In this document: one piece after another, positions 38,389 through 51,180 of the stretch
How positions within the stretch are numbered: the first letter of the stretch is position 1
Layout: every line of letters starts with the position of its first letter
NCBI GenBank assembly: GCA_013400155.1
Contig: VXBM01000661.1
Location: 388,336-452,335, forward strand
DNA from: Helopsaltes ochotensis
Lineage: Eukaryota; Chordata; Aves; Passeriformes; Locustellidae
Length of the DNA stretch: 64,000 nucleotides
Direction: 5' to 3'
Made by a program: the position numbers and the translations under genes
The notes under the pieces: generated by a model
Told to the model about the DNA's origin: nothing
What the model saw: only the letters and a program-made list of their open reading frames with translations
The model's database searches: none

Positions 38389-39910
38389 GTATTCATTAAT
38401 AGGTTCCTCTGCAGTGTAATCCTTTGCCTGGTTTGTGATGTAGAAGTCCTGTGAGTTGCTGTTGCTGAGCAAGGATGGATTTGGGGAATCCACAGCAGGA
38501 CTGTGAGGTGCTGCAGCCAGAGCCACCCTCGGCAGAGCAGGGTTCAGGCCTCGGGAGCTCTTGGTCCCTGGCCCGGGGTTCATTCCTGTGCCAGGGCTGC
38601 TCGTGTCATCTTTAACCCAAGGCTGTTCTGACAGCTGCAGATGTGCTCCAGCAAAGATACGAATACTCATGAGGTTTGATCCAGGCTGCTGATTGATAAG
38701 CGTGGGTTGATTTTATGGATTCAAATTATATTCCAGCACTTCTGAAACATAAGAGGACCACACCAGCTTTACCCTAAAGCATTGTTAAAAGTGTTTATAA
38801 AAAGTTGCTCCATGTTATTACTCCCATTCATGCCTGCAACTGCAACAGGTCTCTGATACCAGAAGTTTGTATTACACCTCAACTTACATTGCAGCTGATT
38901 TTGCTTTCTCAATATTTAGAAAGGAACATTAACAAGTTTTTGTAGACAAACCTCATTTGTAGTTCATATAAACTGGAAGAGCCATTAATGGCTGTTTCAT
39001 TTAAAGAAAGAACACTGATGTATCAAAGTTGCTTTTAGTGCATTCAGGCTGACTTTTGGATCTGGAAATTGTGTGTTACATGGCTGCCTTTATAAAACAC
39101 TTCAGCTGTAATGTTGCATTTGATCTGTCAGACATGGAAACCGTATGTGTGCAATGTCTAAAGCATCTAAAAGTTTATTTGTAACAAAGAAACTTACAAG
39201 TAACTTTCAGTTTTTGCAAAATAATTTTTGTTTCTTTTGCAAATATACCATGTTGTAAGTGACCAAAATTTTTCAGCTGTGTTCTTAAGTAAATTTGTTA
39301 AAATTGTTAAGCAAAATAAAAATATGTTTTGAAAATGTGTGAAAGATAAAAGGCAAACCTTTAGACGATCTAAAAAAATACCAAATGTAGTCAGGATGAT
39401 GATTCAGCCCTTTTTGTCTTACGGTACCTGATCCCACTGCAATCATATTTTCCTTTTTAATTTTTTATTTTATTTCCATCAGCTTTCACCATCCTTTCTG
39501 CACTTAGGAAAAATGTAACCATATTATTGGACATCCGTTCAGCTCACTTGTTGGCATCAAGTTTCTAAACCTTGCTGAGTAAACCACACGAGTTGTTTTC
39601 AACCTGCTTCATTCCTAATTCATGCCTAAAAAAACCTTTGCAAAGAAACCTTCTGCTTTCAATTGCAGCTTTTATGGTGTGTCTGTCGCACACAGACCAG
39701 ACAGCATTTTCTGACTCATGCTAGGTTTAACTGTGCAGAATAAAAGGGAATCTCAGCCCAGTGCAGCTCTAGGAGTAAAATCTGAGCAGTAGAGCCATGG
39801 GAGCTGTGTCCAAAGTCTGATCACCATCTTTGCTAAATTATGGGAGAGAGCCTTAGGACTGTGTGGCATCTCCTCAGAGGTGTGTGCCACAGAACAGGGA
39901 AAGTGAGCAG
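38389..39910. other. RANBP17 intron
   Basis: Intronic DNA with a GC-richer pocket at about 38460-38640. No exon or repeat is recognised. Confidence 0.4.
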
Positions 39911-40022
39911 AGAATCACAGAGTGGGTTGGGTTGGGTTGGGTTGGGTTGGGTTGGGTTGGAGGGACCTGCTAAAGGTCTCCGAGTACATCCCCTGCAATG
40001 GGCAGGGGCATCTTCAACCCCC
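39911..40022 (-). mobile_element. CR1 LINE 3' fragment with expanded (GGGTT)7
   Basis: In + orientation it begins AGAATCACAGAGTGGGTTGG, the reverse complement of the CR1 terminal repeat, and continues AGGGACCTGCTAAAGGTCTC and CCCTGCAATGGGCAGGGGCA, which are reverse CR1 tail words. The element therefore lies on the minus strand. The GGTTTGGGTTGG motif normally found once has become seven GGGTT units at 39924-39958. Beyond about 40022 the resemblance fades. Confidence 0.88.
39924..39958 (+). repeat. (GGGTT)7 minisatellite inside CR1
   Basis: Seven perfect GGGTT units followed by GG. It differs from the vertebrate telomere unit (TTAGGG) by lacking the A. Each unit gives one GGG run, so the + strand could in principle form a G-quadruplex. 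Confidence 0.95.
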
Positions 40023-43000
40023 AAGTGCGTTCTCCTGTGTTCTCTTCCATGCATTTCATACCTGCTTTCCTAGGGAAGGATGAAATTTCACTCAGCACAG
40101 GTTTAAGAGGACTGTACTTAACCTCCTCCAGAAAAAAACATTTTAAACCACCCATCAGCTAAAAGCAGATGAGAAAAGATGGAGATGTGGGAGAGAGTCT
40201 CCCTTCAGTGGGAGGAGTGGCGGGGGGGATTATTTTGCTTTAAAGCACATGCATGTGAACATCAGGCTGCCGTCAGTGATCCCTGCAGTACTTCAGAGGA
40301 ACTGTTCAGGTTTTCTTTGGTGAGTGACTGGCAGGGTTTATCCTGGGCACAGCCCACTCTCGAGCCCTGCCCATGTGGGAGCAGAATTTCATGGGACGCA
40401 GCTGGCACAGCTGGACAGCACAGCTTGGCCATCACCCTGCTGGGCTCTGGGCACTGAATAAAGCCCCACTCAGCCCCATTTCACACTGCTCTGGGAAGCT
40501 TTCCATGCCCACTGTATTTCAAGATACTACAACTGATCAGCACTGAATAATGGTTGTTAGCATTTTTAGCTTTTATCACCAAGTGGTAGTTTCTGAGATT
40601 TCAGTTCCAGTGTACAGAAAGATGTAACTTCTGGAAAAGTGCTATAGGGTTTTATTAATTATGTATGATCTTTTGAATATGCAAATTCCTATAAAAGTAC
40701 TGATATAAAGGAATTTTGCAATTTTCAAATGTCTTCCCAAAATTCTTAATAATTGTATTTTTAAGGAAAATTGTAAACCATAATACTCTATGATCTTTTA
40801 AATTGTATTTGTCTTTTAAGCCTGTGTAATCTTGACAGACATCTGGGGAAAAATAAACACGTAAACCAAGAGATGATCATAAAACTCACTTTGAGTTCTT
40901 GAATAATGTTTCCAGACCCTGAATTTTACAGTTCTGAAAAACTGTGTGATTCAGATAAAAGAATGAACTCGTACATGCCTTCCAATCAGTTTTCAAGTTT
41001 TCTTCTGAGTTTTCAAGTTTTCTTCTGTACCATTCTTCCAAGTAACTTAAAATCACAAAAATAGTTGAGATTCTCTCACTCAGCATGATTTTATGACTGA
41101 AGTATTAGGAAAAAATAGAAGATGCACAGCAAATGTCAGGAAATTACACCAGACAGAATGTGCTCTTTTATCTCACCAAGTCAGCCAGACCGCTTGTATG
41201 TGCCTGCAGCTTATGGTGAGCTCCTCAGAGCTGATCAGAGACACATCTTAACGCAGGATAGATTTGACTGGAATATATAGGATAATTTCCTTTTTAAACT
41301 GAGCTAAACACAAGGGGATGGCGTGAGGCAGAGGGGGGAAATAGAAGTAAGCATCTCTTCCTTTCCTCACACTGTACTTGTGGGAAGGCGCTTCCTTTCA
41401 GTCTGTCACTGACTGAGAGGATTGCCACAAACTCTGCCCAGGCTCCTCTCATCCCTAAGAAGTTCTATTTTCCTGGAGCCCTAGCAAACCCCTGTCTGAG
41501 CACCTGGCTTCCAGCTCCGGGGTCTCTTTCCTCTCCTCCCTGCCATGCCCTTGACACTGAGAGACTCTGGCTCTGTAGGGAAAGACTTGCTCCCTCTCTA
41601 CAGACCGTGCAGCTCAGCCTGGCTGCTCCTTTTTCTGAGAAGAACAGAACATAAAGCAATACAAAAATAGGGCTTCATTGTATCATGCCTCCATTGGTAA
41701 GTGAAATTTAAATTTGTATTAGAACAGGATTCTTCCTCCTCTTTCATATACAATGATATACAGAAAATGCACGTAAAGGTATTGTTTTCAGGAATTTCAT
41801 TTGCCCTAAATGAAACACAAACATTTCTGGTTAAGTCCTAGGTCAACTGAGAGTTTTCTTGCCATGTAAACCTACAGGTGCATGTGATCTGAGATACGCC
41901 TCTGTCCAGTTGACACTTTGACAAGGAGTTAGTGACTGATTCTTCTCACCCACGGTGGTGATTGCTGACATCATGTGCACTCCTCTTGAGTCTGGACTAC
42001 ACCAATCAAGGCAGTTTTGGGTAACACAGAGATACTCCACACATATGGCCTTCTTCAGGTGATGCAAATCAGCTAAAATTTATATGTGCCTTTGTTCTGT
42101 GGAGGCCCTGTAATGTTGTGTGCAGGAAATAACTGTGGAAATTACTCTGAAACAGGCATTGGTCATCCATTGTGTTGCTTTCTTTCCATCTTCAGTTTAA
42201 CCCAAGTTTGTGATGTCTATTTGTTTCTGAACGATCCCTCCATTTATTTTCTCTATGAGCTGTAAGGTCTGAGCTTGGGCTGAAGAAAGAAGGGGGAAAA
42301 AAGGGTAGAACTGTGTCTGGGGAGGTTGAACGTACACAAAAGCTTGTGAGTCTGGATGCTGAAATCTTTAATATTAGACTGGAGTAGAGCTTCTTTTTTT
42401 CCTAGACTGGTGTATAGTTATTTCACATGTTTGAGTGCAAAGCAGAAAAAAAACCCCAAATGCCTGTTTTTAAGATATGCAAATATGTTCAGTTGTCAGG
42501 GAGTAAAATTTGAAAGATGAATTTTTCTGTAGTTTTGAAGAGGAGCATCTCAGCGAGTACTGAGTTGTGCCGCACTGATCCAGCTCTGCGCTTGGGGGAG
42601 TGCTGGTGTGTCCTCTCCTGCTGCTCATTTATCACTGATCCTGTGCTGCAGACAGCTCTGAGATGCCTTTGCAAATATGATCTGCTCAGAAGATGGGAAG
42701 CCTGGCATAGGATGCACTTAGTCAGGCAATTATCCTTGTTGGGGCTCCACAACTTCTTGGCAAGGGCTGTGGTGTCTTGTCCATTACAGCTGGAGCCGGT
42801 CTGAGGGAGCAAGAGCAATGTAAAATAAACAGCAGAGAGGAGAGAATCGAGAGAAGTTGGAAGTGTCGTTCACCATTCTTCATCCCCAATATATTTCACT
42901 TTTAATTCGGTATGCACAGGTCTCCTTACCGTGTGTTTTTGAACTCCCAGTGGTACAGGAATGATGTTTCAATGCATCTTGGGACCATCAATTTTTTTTT

Positions 43001-46000
43001 TTTGTGGTTTCTTTACATTCTAGTAAACCTCTTCCCTTTCATTAGAAGAGGCTGACATAAAAATAATATTTTCAATATGCTGTTTTTATTTATCTACATT
43101 CTGTCATGATATACTTTGATGTAAGTTTTTAATTTTGCTTTGGCTTTCAGCTGCTGTAGCAGTTACTGCTCAGGGTCAGCGAGGAGGTTAGCCACAGTAG
43201 CACAAAACAATTTCCTGTGCTCACAGCTCAGGTAGCATTTGGATGTGGATTAAATTTTACCACATTTTCCAGAAGCCAGACACAATTATTTCTAATGAGC
43301 TTTAAATTGCTTCCAGAACATGTATTTCAAAACTTAGTGTGGTAATCCATTCAGTGTCAACTTCATAAGATAACGGGTCTTCTTCAAAATTTTGGTTAAA
43401 CAGATTCTTCCAGTCTAACAGGTATTCCTCAGCAACAGCTGAGCTTGGCAGTGGCGTGCTCGGTGCTCTGAGCTGTAATGCTCTGCCCTCCTCATTCCTG
43501 GAGTGGTGTTTCCACAATATATTGTGCTGCATTTCTAACTCATGTTTCAGAATCGCTTTCTTTCAGCAAATTCATCTCAGTGCTGGACACACTCGTTGTG
43601 CTGATTTGAGAGCTTTTATGCACATGTTGTGGTTATGGAAGCTTAAAAAAAATCACTTTTTGAAGCTCTCTCTGACCTTAATGATTCACATTTTCCTTCT
43701 TTGTCTGGGCACTGCTTTGCACTGCCCAGCATTCCAAATGCCTGGAAAGTGTAGCTAAAGCCATCTTTATGGGCAGTGGTGAATAATAAAAATAGGAAAG
43801 GGGAAAAGGCAAAAAATACTTTTTCTCTATAAGTATGATACATTCTCACAACCTTTGTTTAACCTCACTGAGGTCTTTTTATATCTTCATCTAATTCACA
43901 CATGTTAAAATATGATTCAGGTGCATTATGATCATCCAAAGCACTTATTGGTTAGAAATCTAGAACAAGCCCTGCTGCAATGAACTCAGCCATAAGGAAA
44001 TCATTCTGTGTTACAGCTTCTCCTGTGAAAGCAATGAAGGAGGAGAGCTGAAGGGAAAGCTGCGTGTGCTGACATCTGCCACATCCAGGGGAGGGAGGGA
44101 AGGGCTGGCTGTGGGTGCTGAGCCTGAGGACGGTCTTTGGAGCCCCAGCAGCCCAGACTGCTGTTGGCTGCCTTGAAACTTCCCTCTGCAGACACCTTTT
44201 TCTTCCAGCACCTTTGGTTGTACTGAGGAGTCTTTCAGTAATTATCTCATTAAACTGGCAGCCAAATTCAAGCCCCTATTTCCTCTCCAGCAGTTTCACC
44301 AGTGTCTTTAAAAACTCCTTTCTTATTCCTATCAAAATTTTGTATCACCCCTGAGTCTCAGAGAGACTCATAATTTTTGTGAGTGACATTGCTGTCAAGT
44401 GCAGGGCAAAACATTGGATTAAAGAAATTACTGAGAATTTTGAAAGTCAATGTATTTTAAGATACTGAGATGCAGTTTCTCCCACAGTAAGAAGAAATTG
44501 GTGCAAGTTGGATTTTTTTCATTTGATTTTTAACACAGTAATAGTGCTGGGACTTCAGCAATTAATCTCTACAGAGTTTTTGTTTTGATGGGAGCTATGA
44601 ATTTCAAACACAATTTTTGAATTCAACACGTCAAAGGTCACTTTAATGTTGATCTAATTTCTTTAAATGGTTTCTTTTAACAATAGGAGTTTATAAAATT
44701 GTATTTTGGTCTTCCACTACAGGGATTATAAATGTAAGCATATCCTCAGTAGCTGAGGAGTTGTTCTTGACCTGATTCCAAGTACCTCTGTAAATTAGTT
44801 TATGTTCAGTAGTACCATCGTGTATAAAAATATTCCCCCGAAGCTCCTGCTAAATGTTACAAGTATATCATTCTTTTTTTTTTTTTTTTACCTACTCAGG
44901 CCTGGCACTGTAGTTCATATTTTGCTCAATAGATGCTAAAACACTGCTCTGTGCTGGTGCCCTAATGGCTGGCACAGGGAGCGGCACCGCCAGTCCCTCA
45001 CCACGGCTGCTCTCGGAATTGGCTGCTCCCACCCTCGGGCCCTTTGGAAATGGATCCATGAGCACAGAACAGTTCTCCTCGGGCTCTGTCCACTTGTAAA
45101 AAGCAGCTTTTACTCTCACAGGAGACCCAGCTCCCCAGTGCCTCTGGGGAGGGACGGCCCTGCGTTCCCCTGCTCCCTTCCCGCGCCCAATCCCTTCTGC
45201 TCATCGATGGGTTTTAATTACAGGGAGGGCTTTTTCTGGAGTCATGAAAGTGATGGAACATCAGCAGCTGTGGATACCATCTAGAATTCATGTTCCCAGT
45301 CTCAGGGATTCCTAGGGCTTTTCAGCTTCTTTCCTCATCATCCATTTTTAGCTCAGCTTGCAGGTAATAGCCATATTAAGTACATAATTGCCTTCTTGAA
45401 AACTACTGAGCTCTTTTGTTGCTTTTTACACCAAGTTGAAGGACCTGTGACTGCAGGATGTCATGCTTTGACAGCTCAGCTACAAACTCAAACCTCTTCC
45501 TTTCCTGGATCCAAAACTTTGCTTATTTCTGAAGCCAGGTAAATATTTGTGTTGGTGAAGTTGAGATTTTCAGCAGAGAATTTAGTAGTGGAGAAGAGCA
45601 GCTCAGGTTAATTTACAGCACTCTTACCTTTCTGTCTTGTTTGTGCCATGAGAATTTTTCTGTTCAACAGTGGTTTCCAAAATCAGTGTCTGCCTTCCCA
45701 CTTGATCTCACAGACAAAATTTTGTATTTAATTTTTTTTCCTCAGAATTTGAAGTTCACTTATCTTCTCAATAACTAGACCAGGACTCATCAAAGACATT
45801 CATTCTAATTAAGATAATCTTTTTGGGATGTATCAAATAGTTCACTGTAGGAAGCTAAATGGAGTTTAATTTTTTGTAAGTGTAATTTCTAAGCTATGTA
45901 AAGTATTAAATTAATATCCAGGATATTAAAAGAAAAGAATTTTCTTTTTCTGCTATGTTTTACTTTTCAAAGAACTTTTAGATTCTGCTCCTGTTCAGTA

Positions 46001-47786
46001 TAACAGAAATTTAACACCATTTGGAGTTAGTTTCTATGCAGCAGCAGAGTCTGGAATGGTATCTCTTCCCCAGTTACACTGTGTTCCTGACTGTAGCATT
46101 TGGAATAAGAGAGGTGCTGCAGGACCATTTACAAATGTGAAAACCACTCTGGATTCTCATTTGTAAATTATTTTTTGTTTAAGAAGGCTTGATTTTGATT
46201 TTGATGTTGTGACCATCTTTCCTAGCTAAATATTTGCTTTCCTCTTCCCTTCCATAATTCTAATTTACCATTCCAGCTTCTTACAGACCCTAGTTACTTT
46301 TTTTAAGCAATGCCTAACCATGCTCCCAGTCTTTTTTTTTTTTTTAAATCTACTTTTCCTCTACACCTTGATGGATAAATTGCCCTGCACTTGCTAGAAC
46401 TGGTGACCGACATTAATGTTTTAAACAGTAACTTACGCCTTTCTATCCATACATGAGGTAACACCAAATGGGTGGTACTTGGATGCATTAGGTGTTTGGA
46501 AACAAGGTTTTCCCTTTTGTTCTTTTAATTGTACAATGTAAATTTGTCACTGTTGGTAAGTAGCATTAAGGGAAAGAACTGAAATGAGGTAGGGAGATTG
46601 CTTGGGTGGGAAGGGGAGCGGTGCACAGGCTGACCCAGTTTAAGCTGAGGCCTCAATATGTTTTAAACGATGCTCCATCTGTGCAGTCTCAGGCAGGGTT
46701 TTAGGGCAGTTTTTAATTGCCTCCTATAAAATCACAACTGCATTGTCATAATGTCGAGTCTCCCAGTGGACAGTGTTGGGGTTGTGAACAGGTAATGCCC
46801 AGTTTGCTCAGCGCTCCTTGATCTGTCATCAAGCCAGGACAGCACAGAAAGCAGAGGAGCCAAGTCTCATTGTGGGCTGTTGTGCTGTTCTTTATGGGAA
46901 TCCTTTCAGAAAACCTACAGCTTTGTGGTATTTTCCTCTGGTAAAAATTGCCAAGAACGACGAGCAATAGCAAAGCCAAGACTGGTGCTTGGGTTCTGTG
47001 CAGGCCAGGCTTGTCCAAGTCACGTCAGAGGGCTCAGTTGAGTCAGGCTGCTCCATGGTGGGCGAGAGCTTCAGCTTTGCTGTGCTCTTGCACTGCTTTA
47101 GCTCACTTTCATTAATTGTCTCAGGTTTGAAAAAACTGTCATGAAGAAAAACTCTCTCCGGGGTGCTGTGAAGATGAGCATTACGTTGTTACAAGGTACC
47201 TAGAAAACTTGGTAATGAGACCTTGTGAGCACAGAAATCTGTACAGAGGGTTGCACAGGGGTCTGCTGCATGGTGGATCCAAAAGTCACCACTGCTTGTT
47301 AGTAGCAACAAAAATATTTACCACTCACTGTTATTTTTACATTATAAACATAGACTTGAATTAAAAAGTCATTCCCATCTGTGACTGGTAAAATAGAGGC
47401 ATTTGAAAAGGACGTTTGCTTTCTGAGGAATACATTTAGGGTGTGTATACATCAGCAAGCGCGGAAAGACCATTCTGATAACAGATCAAAACCAGGTTTT
47501 GCTGAGTGACGAGAAACTAGAAACTCCTGTGTTGCAACTCTGTTCAGATTAAGGAATTCATGCTGATTGAGCCAGTCATGGTGTGGCTGTACATCAGTGG
47601 CAGGGTTTGAGTTTTGAGTTTAAATTTTGCATACTAATTGCTTAGTGGCTTTTAAGCTCTAGTCACGCTTACTTAACAGATCTTCTACATCTTTTACATC
47701 TTTGTTCGAAATAGTAATGAAAATAGAGGCAAAAATAAGTTTAGATAGTGCCATCAAAAATTTTAGATTTGCAGCTGCTTAGTAAA
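40023..47786. other. RANBP17 intron
   Basis: Intronic DNA with no exon recognised. It holds a 20-base direct duplication at 40989-41028 (unit GTTTTCAAGTTTTCTTCTGA), T-runs near 42989-43002, 44873-44890 and 46330-46345, and a moderately GC-rich pocket at about 44950-45190. Confidence 0.4.
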
Positions 47787-47788
47787 TT

Positions 47789-47860
<72 letters not shown>

Positions 47861-47862
47861 TC
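47787..47862 (+). repeat. (TTTC)19 microsatellite forming an acceptor polypyrimidine tract
   Basis: Nineteen essentially perfect TTTC units end directly at the AG (47863-47864) of the next RANBP17 exon relic. All of the pyrimidine tract of this acceptor, and any branch-point region close to it, is therefore microsatellite. The tract is a slippage product; its length is expected to vary between individuals. Confidence 0.95.
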
Positions 47863-47864
47863 AG

Positions 47865-48079
47865 GTAATCAGATCATCTCTCATGGGACTTTGTCAAAAG
47901 ATCAGGTTCATCTGCTGAAACTCAAGGGCATTTCCATCTGCTGCTCTCCACTCAAATCTGCCTTATGTGGAAATTATGTCAGCTTTGGCTTCTGCAAGTT
48001 GAACAGGGACGACCACTTTGACTATGTACTTCAGGCCTGTGTCAAAATTCTGCTTTCAGTATCCCACAGTGACCTGCTA
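47865..48079 (+). pseudogene. RANBP17: RANBP17 exon relic D (frame intact)
   Basis: 215 bases: GT completing a Gly codon from the previous exon, then 71 codons in frame to CTGCTA|GTAAGC. The translation opens GNQIISHGTLSKDQ, continues LLKLKGISICCSPLKSAL, then NYVSFGFCKLNRDDHFD, and ends KILLSVSHSDLL. This is the clearest match in the window. The NYVSFG, DHFD and SVSHSDLL residues separate RANBP17 from XPO7 (SYVNFG, DDALD, SIPHSDLL as I recall them). The exon belongs near residues 808-879, in C-terminal HEAT repeats. It has no stop or frameshift, but V>F, F>C, Y>N and G>R fall in the otherwise conserved FGVFKLYGD motif, suggesting relaxed constraint. The acceptor is built from a microsatellite. 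Confidence 0.92.
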
Positions 48080-49243
48080 GTAAGCAATTACTCCTCTTGG
48101 GAGTCTTTATGTGAAATATGAAATAACACCACCACAGGCTTTGTATTGGTATAATGAGAGGGACCAAGAACAGCTTAAATGCAGTTTTCATTTCACTTAC
48201 TTGAATTTATTTATATAGTGACATCTGAAATACAGGTATGACTGAAGTGCCATGTGAAACAGGAGCTTTTTGACAACTCTCACTGGGCTTATAAAAGAGA
48301 GAGATGCAATTTTTTCTCCCTTTCTATACTTGCAAACACATTTTGTTGCCTGCATGCACTGTAGAGCATCCTCATATATCCAGCTACTCTGCAATTAGTT
48401 TCAATCTGTAAATTGTCACTGCACTGTGTATTCCCCATAAACAAAAACTCTAAAATTAAAGTACACCATGTTCCCACTTCTCCACAGGAAAACAGCAGAT
48501 CTTGCATAATATCAGCCTGAATTCAAACTGAGACTTTTTCTTTGTGACATTTCCGTTCAGAGCTGTCCTTGTCTTTCAGGAAGGGACAAATCTGAGGTAG
48601 TTAGAGATGGTAACACCCAGGTTTATTTTTTTCACATAAAGAAACTCCATGGAAGTGGAAAGTTGCTCTCAGTTAAGTCAGTGTATCGTCTGTATAGTCA
48701 AACATGCCTAATGGGCACTTTCCCAGATATCCAACGCTTAATTTCCTAAACAAGAATCCTTAAGAGGAAGATGATGGTTGGATTGGGCTGGTGGGCTCAA
48801 GTGGGGACCTTTGCCAGCACACAGCCTATTAAAGGAGCTCACTTAGCCACCAAAAAAGTCTCTCTCTGAGGTGGTTTGGGTTGTGATAAATCTTGGTGAG
48901 GTCTCCTGCAGAAGGCAAGATATGCCCAGAGTCCTGGACAGAACCATCCCACTCTTCCTGGACTGGGAGCTGTGGCAGATGGCAAAGCACTGGAATGAGT
49001 TTGGAATATCTTGAGCTTAATATTTTAAACTATCAGCAAATTATATCCAATGATAAATTTGAAAAGTTGAAACCTACTGAAGATAAGAAAATATTTTGTC
49101 TCTCAAAATATTCTGATTTATTGGCTAGTTTAGAATTAATCATGTCATCAAGTCTCTAAGATCCTTCTTCTGTCATCTGTTGATGTTAATATTAGTCAAT
49201 GGTAGTATCAGTATTTTCTGTGAATGTGTGCTCCTTTTTTCAG
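48080..49243. other. RANBP17 intron
   Basis: About 1.2 kb intron from GTAAGC to CTCCTTTTTTCAG. Nothing else is recognised. Confidence 0.6.
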
Positions 49244-49376
49244 TAATATTCAAAACTAAACCACTCTTATAACTCATTTTTGGAGTACCTGACCCAGGAT
49301 CATATGAGTTTCATTACCAGTTTAGAAGTCACATCTTAATCTGTCTTCTGACCTCAAATCTGAAGGACTCACTGCA
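49244..49376 (+). pseudogene. RANBP17: RANBP17 exon relic E: two stops and a 2-nt deletion
   Basis: Flanked by a good acceptor (CTCCTTTTTTCAG) and a consensus donor (GTAAGT at 49377). After an opening TAA (49244-49246) the frame reads YSKLNHSYNSFLEYLTQDHM and SFITSLE, matching YRKLSQSYYPLLECLTQDHM of RANBP17. The TAA stands where the family has Gln, again one C>T change. After SLE the frame meets TAA at 49337-49339. The match resumes in another frame as SEGLTA, the end of the SISEGLT motif. From the Glu codon to that motif there are 34 bases where 36 are expected, so two bases are deleted. Exon length is 133 against an expected 135. This exon alone rules out a normal protein from this locus unless it is skipped; skipping a 135-base exon would at least keep frame. 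Confidence 0.88.
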
Positions 49377-51057
49377 GTAAGTAGGAATTGCTTTTGCTTG
49401 GCTAAAGAAGGAATTTAAATATTTAGATAGCTCAGGTTTTCAAGGCAGCACATTCATGTGTATCTCCAAAAAAAAATAATATAAGGGACAATAGAAGATG
49501 CTGAATTTTGATGTTTGGAATTTGGAAGGTGCTTGTATTTTGAATAGCTAAAGAATGTGACTCTTTTGGTTACTGGATAAGTTCTTTTAAACCTGTAGAT
49601 TTTTACAGAGGGTGTTTTTATACAAGCCTGAATTGTTAAACTTATTAATGTGCCTCTCCTGGAATCATACTGAAAACTCATGTATTTGTTATTCAGAAGA
49701 AAAATATTAATGTGCATACCGGTATCTGTGGGGTTTTGTTTTATTTGATCAGCATAGCTGTTGTGTAAATAATGCTTGTTCTGCACAGCTGTGATGTGAT
49801 TTGAGGAATGTAAAGTATCCACCCATGGAAAAAAGAAACCAGTAACTCAGTACTTCCCTGAAAACACTTCAGGGGAGAATCAGAGCCACAGAAGCACACC
49901 TGGAGTGTGATACAAACACAGCATCCGACTGCAGTTCACTGAATTCACTTGCACTGTTTAGTTAATGCTTTTGAACCAGATGACTGTCCAATAATTTGGG
50001 GTTTGGGCTGGGGAGTGCTAGTCCAAAGTAATTTGGAATATGGAGAAGGAGACAGCATTTGAGGAAAGAAAAAATAAATCATGAAGTTACATTCTAGTTA
50101 CCTCCGATACCCTGCTGTTTCTGACAAGGAAGCTGTTGAAAACCTGCAGTCACATTTATTGATCAGGGGAGCTCTTGGGGGAAGGAACAGGAGCTCAGAG
50201 CAGGAGCGTGTGTAGGTGTGGCTCTGTAGGAGCTGCTGCTGCTCATCCTGTCCAGGGCGCACAGGGTGGCAGGGAGGCCCCGAGGAGCTCCAGCTCTGCT
50301 GGACAAACACAGCCAGCACTTCGGGCTGCAGCAGGGCAGCCACTCCCAGGGGAAACGGGCAGGGAAGAGCTGAGCAGCAGAAGAGCATTTGGGTAATTCT
50401 GTTATACAACAAAATCTGTCCCCCAATATTTTGAGTGCTTTGTCACAGTGGTGATGGTGATGGTTCCTGCCTACAGCTGGGCCTGCCTGTCTCTGCAGGT
50501 GGATATTCTGCCCTGAACCTGACCTTGGCCCGTTCAGCAAGCCCTGACCTGGCCTCTGCTATCCTCCACACCTCTTCTGTGGGAGGCACTGGCTATGCTC
50601 ACTTCTATAATTCACTAGCATATCATGTTTACTTTAAATATCTCTTTGAAATGCATATTGAATTAACATAAAAGGGAGAGAAGAAAATGCATAAGCTAAA
50701 TAGGCTTCAGCTTTCAGGTGTTCTGTTTACTTTTCCTTCTCAAAAAGTGCTGAACTCTCACTCAAGGCAGATAGGAGGAGTAAGAAAATTACTTCTTTCC
50801 AGTTTTAGTTTCAAACTTTTGTAGTTTAGGCATGTGGGAGTTTAATTAGGAAAAACTACTGATATTTTAGGAAGACCTTAGAAAACTTGTATTCTGTAAA
50901 ATTCCTGATATTCTGCTGGGAAAAGTAACAACAAAAATGTTAACAGCTCCCTTTTTTTTCATAAGACCTAGATTTGCTTATCCAGTGCTCTCCTTCAGTT
51001 CATCTTAATGTCCTTAAAGCACCAAAAATAAATACAAGCATACAGGACCAAAACAGA
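49377..51057. other. RANBP17 intron
   Basis: Intronic DNA with a GC-richer pocket at about 50160-50390. The open frames seen there have no recognisable domain. Confidence 0.4.
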
Positions 51058-51180
51058 GTGTGGAGTCTCCATCCTTGGAGATATTCCCGGATAGCAGAAG
51101 TCCAGAGGAACCTGTCTGGGGCTGACCCTGGCTTTAACAGAAGGTTGGATGGACTATGGTCTCATTTGGTTTCTGCCTCC
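51058..51180 (+). mobile_element. CR1 LINE fragment, diverged
   Basis: GTGTGGAGTCTCCATCCTTG and GAGATATTCCCGGATAGCAG, then CCTGTCTGGGGCTGACCCTG and a GGTTGGATGGACTATGGTCT segment match the 3' region of CR1 in sense orientation. The terminal octamer repeat is not preserved. It is an old, truncated copy. Confidence 0.82.
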
